Shown here: piece by piece, positions 62,281 to 64,000 of the stretch
Numbering within the stretch: the first letter of the stretch is position 1
Layout of the letters: every line of letters starts with the position of its first letter
From: Sabulicella rubraurantiaca
GTDB taxonomy: Bacteria; Pseudomonadota; Alphaproteobacteria; Acetobacterales; Acetobacteraceae
DNA length: 64,000 nt
Direction of reading: 5' to 3'
Assembly (NCBI RefSeq): GCF_017355885.1
Contig: NZ_JAFEUU010000001.1
Coordinates: 310,001-374,000, forward strand
Notes under the pieces: generated by a model
What the model saw: only the letters and a program-made list of their open reading frames with translations
Databases searched by the model: none
Told to the model about the DNA's origin: nothing
Translations under genes and position numbers: made by a program

Positions 62281-63618
62281 ATGGATGTCGCCATGGACCT
62301 CGCCGCCTACGCCACTGCCAGCCTGCCGCGCTACACCTCCTACCCGACGGCGCCGCATTTCCAGCCACTGACTCCCGCTGAACACGCGGCCGGGCTGGCG
62401 CGCATCGGTGCCGGGGACGCGCTGTCCCTCTACCTCCATGTCCCATTCTGCCATGCGCTGTGCTGGTATTGCGGCTGCCACACCACGGTGACCCGGCAGG
62501 AGGAGCGGATCGAGCGATACGCCCTCGGCCTGGTGCGGGAGGCACAGCTTCTGGCCGAGGCCATGCCGGCGTCGCACGGCCCGGTCACGCATCTTCATCT
62601 CGGCGGCGGCACCCCCTCCGCGCTAGGCGCCGAGCGCCTGGCCGGGGTCGTTCGCCACCTGAAGCGCCTGTTTCCTTTCGCCACCGGCGCGGAACTTTCG
62701 GTGGAGCTCGACCCGCGCACCCTGACCGAGGACGTGGTGGAGGCGCTGGCGGAAGCCGGCTTCAACCGTGCCTCGCTCGGTCTGCAGGACGCGAATGACA
62801 AGGTCCAGCGCAAGATGGGCCGCATCCAGCCCGTGCAGCTGGTGGAGGAGGCGATGCAGCGCCTTCGTGCGGCGGGGATCCGGCGCATCAATCTCGACAT
62901 GATGTATGGGCTGCCCTGCCAGTCCGTGGCCCATGTCGTCGCTACGGCACAGGTGGCGGCGCGCCTCGGGGCGGATCGTGTGGCCGCCTTCGGCTATGCC
63001 CACGTGCCCTGGATGAAGCCTGCCCAGCGCGCCATCCGCGGCAAGGAACTGCCCGGCGCTGTTGAACGTCTCGACCAGGCAGCGGCGGCACATGAGGCGC
63101 TCTTGGCGCATGGCTACGAAGCGGTGGGCCTCGATCATTTCGCCCTTCCCGAAGACCCAATGGCCATCGCCGCGCGTGAGGGGAGGCTCCGACGCAACTT
63201 CCAGGGTTACACCACCGACGCGGCCCCGGTGCTGATCGGCATGGGCTGCTCCGCGATTGGCGATACACCTTCCGGCTACGCTCAGAACATCGCGGATGAG
63301 CGCGGCTGGGTGGAGGCAGTGGAGGCCGGCATCCTGCCCGTCGCGCGCGGCCTTGCCCTCAGCGAGGAGGACCGGCTGCGGCGCGCCGCGATCGAGCGGG
63401 TCATGTGCGACCTCCGGCTCGACTTGGCACTCCTGCCCTTGTGCATGCGGGCACGCGCGCTGCCGGGGCTGCGGGCGCTGGCGGAAGACGGGGTGGTGGC
63501 GCTGGAAGGCGACGTGGTTCGGGTGACCGAGTCGGGGCGCCGCTTCCTGCGGCACGTTGCCGCCTGCTTCGACACACGGCTTGGAACGGGTCCCGGGCGG
63601 CACTCCGTCGCGGTTTGA
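62281..63618 (+). CDS. hemN: Oxygen-independent coproporphyrinogen-III oxidase
   Basis: 445-aa radical SAM enzyme for heme synthesis without oxygen. YLHVPFCHALCWYCGC gives the cluster motif C57-x3-C61-x2-C64; HLHLGGGTPSALG, SVELDPRTL, FNRASLGLQDANDKVQRKMGRIQ and INLDMMYGLPCQS follow; the C-terminal HemN domain has IERVMCDLRLDL. Length and the extra C67 fit true HemN over HemW. It complements HemF (11409-12278). The stop is 7 bases from a convergent MBL gene. Confidence 0.94.
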   Translation: MDVAMDLAAYATASLPRYTSYPTAPHFQPLTPAEHAAGLARIGAGDALSLYLHVPFCHALCWYCGCHTTVTRQEERIERYALGLVREAQLLAEAMPASHGPVTHLHLGGGTPSALGAERLAGVVRHLKRLFPFATGAELSVELDPRTLTEDVVEALAEAGFNRASLGLQDANDKVQRKMGRIQPVQLVEEAMQRLRAAGIRRINLDMMYGLPCQSVAHVVATAQVAARLGADRVAAFGYAHVPWMKPAQRAIRGKELPGAVERLDQAAAAHEALLAHGYEAVGLDHFALPEDPMAIAAREGRLRRNFQGYTTDAAPVLIGMGCSAIGDTPSGYAQNIADERGWVEAVEAGILPVARGLALSEEDRLRRAAIERVMCDLRLDLALLPLCMRARALPGLRALAEDGVVALEGDVVRVTESGRRFLRHVAACFDTRLGTGPGRHSVAV

Positions 63619-63625
63619 GCGGCGC

Positions 63626-64000
63626 TCACCCGCGCAGGAAGGGGTTGGTCCGCCGCTCCGTCCCGAAATCGCTCCCTGCCCCGTGGCCGCAGATAAAGCG
63701 GATATCATCGCCGAGCGGCAGGAGCTTGGTCGTGATGGCGTTGATCAGCGCAGCATGGTCGCCATAGGGGAAATCGGTGCGGCCGATCGAACCCTGAAAG
63801 AGCACGTCGCCGACCACGGCGAAGCGCAGGGCTGAGGAGAAGAAGACGACGCTCCCCGGAGAGTGCCCGGGGCAGTGCAGCACGGAGAAAGTCTCGCCGG
63901 CGATCAGCACCTCCTCGCCTTCATTGAGCCAGTGGTCGGGGGTGACATTCCGTGCGCCATCAAGCCCATAGGCGCGGCCCTGCTCAGCCAGATGGTCGAG
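63626..64000 (-). CDS. Metallo-beta-lactamase-fold hydrolase (glyoxalase II-like), 5' end outside window
   Basis: C-terminal 124 residues of an MBL-fold protein; the frame is open to the window edge, starting LDHLAEQGRAYGLDG, probably just after the lost THxHxDH motif. LHCPGHSPGSVVFFSSALRFAVVGDVLFQGSIGRTDFPYGD holds the third metal His and bridging Asp, and FICGHGAGSDFGTERRTNPFLR the last His. This is the YcbL/glyoxalase II-like pattern, so a thioester hydrolase is likely. Confidence 0.87.
   Translation of the reverse strand, partial: LDHLAEQGRAYGLDGARNVTPDHWLNEGEEVLIAGETFSVLHCPGHSPGSVVFFSSALRFAVVGDVLFQGSIGRTDFPYGDHAALINAITTKLLPLGDDIRFICGHGAGSDFGTERRTNPFLRG

Noticed and set aside
1-64000. 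CRISPR arrays, insertion sequences, integrases, toxin-antitoxin pairs, prophage genes
   Set aside because: None seen: no regularly spaced direct repeats, no transposase or recombinase motifs, and gene content is housekeeping or metabolic throughout.

Overview
The window is a stretch of very GC-rich chromosome (about 70% GC by eye) with tightly packed genes, many ATGA/GTGA/TTGA stop-start overlaps, and no gene-free gap longer than about 185 bases. The gene content (bc1 complex, UbiK, fused SecDF, OxyR, orphan Bug-type solute receptors, hemF plus hemN, an mltB-rlpA-dac-tmk-holB-metG-tatD block) points to an alphaproteobacterium. A Roseomonas-like member of the Acetobacteraceae is my best guess; this is inference from gene content only. 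I see no phage, insertion sequence, integrase or CRISPR array. One tRNA gene, tRNA-Ser(UGA), is present.

Layout. 1-736: 3' part of an OxyR gene. 744-6385 (minus): an unusual operon with a succinate dehydrogenase/fumarate reductase-type complex (Fe-S subunit, two membrane anchors, flavoprotein) whose genes are split by a TSUP permease and a two-subunit class I fumarase-type hydratase. It faces a thiamine-diphosphate enzyme gene coupled to a GntR/HutC regulator (6482-8790), and the 96-base divergent spacer holds a candidate operator dyad. 8796-11161: small exported proteins, a dual-specificity phosphatase and a Bug receptor. 11327-16061: a possible 26-residue ORF, hemF, the Rieske/cytochrome b/cytochrome c1 operon with a clear terminator, and mtnP. 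16082-20186: ubiK, a DUF1028 protein, a second Bug receptor, a Nudix hydrolase and mazG. 20356-28144 (minus): a housekeeping block running from cell-wall enzymes (mltB, rlpA, D,D-carboxypeptidase) to tmk, holB, metG, tatD and a PhnP-like metallo-hydrolase. 28259-34036: an MmgE/PrpD protein, tRNA-Ser, mepA, then lgt-midA-pgeF-lipoprotein as a coupled unit. 34106-39905: prs, three coupled glutathione transferases plus a histidine phosphatase, anmK, tyrS. 39942-44231: two tandem paralogous D-aminoacylase-type amidohydrolases and a Gfo/Idh/MocA oxidoreductase. 44339-47983: secDF and an EAL-domain protein with an altered loop 6.

47959-57626 (minus) is an eight-gene catabolic operon: a complete peptide/nickel-type ABC importer interleaved with two different amidohydrolases and ending in an iron-type alcohol dehydrogenase, preceded at 57766-58954 by a thioesterase and an RraA-like protein. 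59072-64000: OprB-type porin, AlkA-type glycosylase, class I aminotransferase, hemN and a truncated metallo-beta-lactamase fold hydrolase.

Two regions look most like undescribed systems. One is the reductase/hydratase/permease operon facing a TPP-enzyme-GntR pair: its flavoprotein keeps the dicarboxylate active-site residues but has Cys where covalent-FAD enzymes have His. The other is the importer/amidohydrolase/alcohol dehydrogenase operon. Functions beyond family level are inference in both cases.
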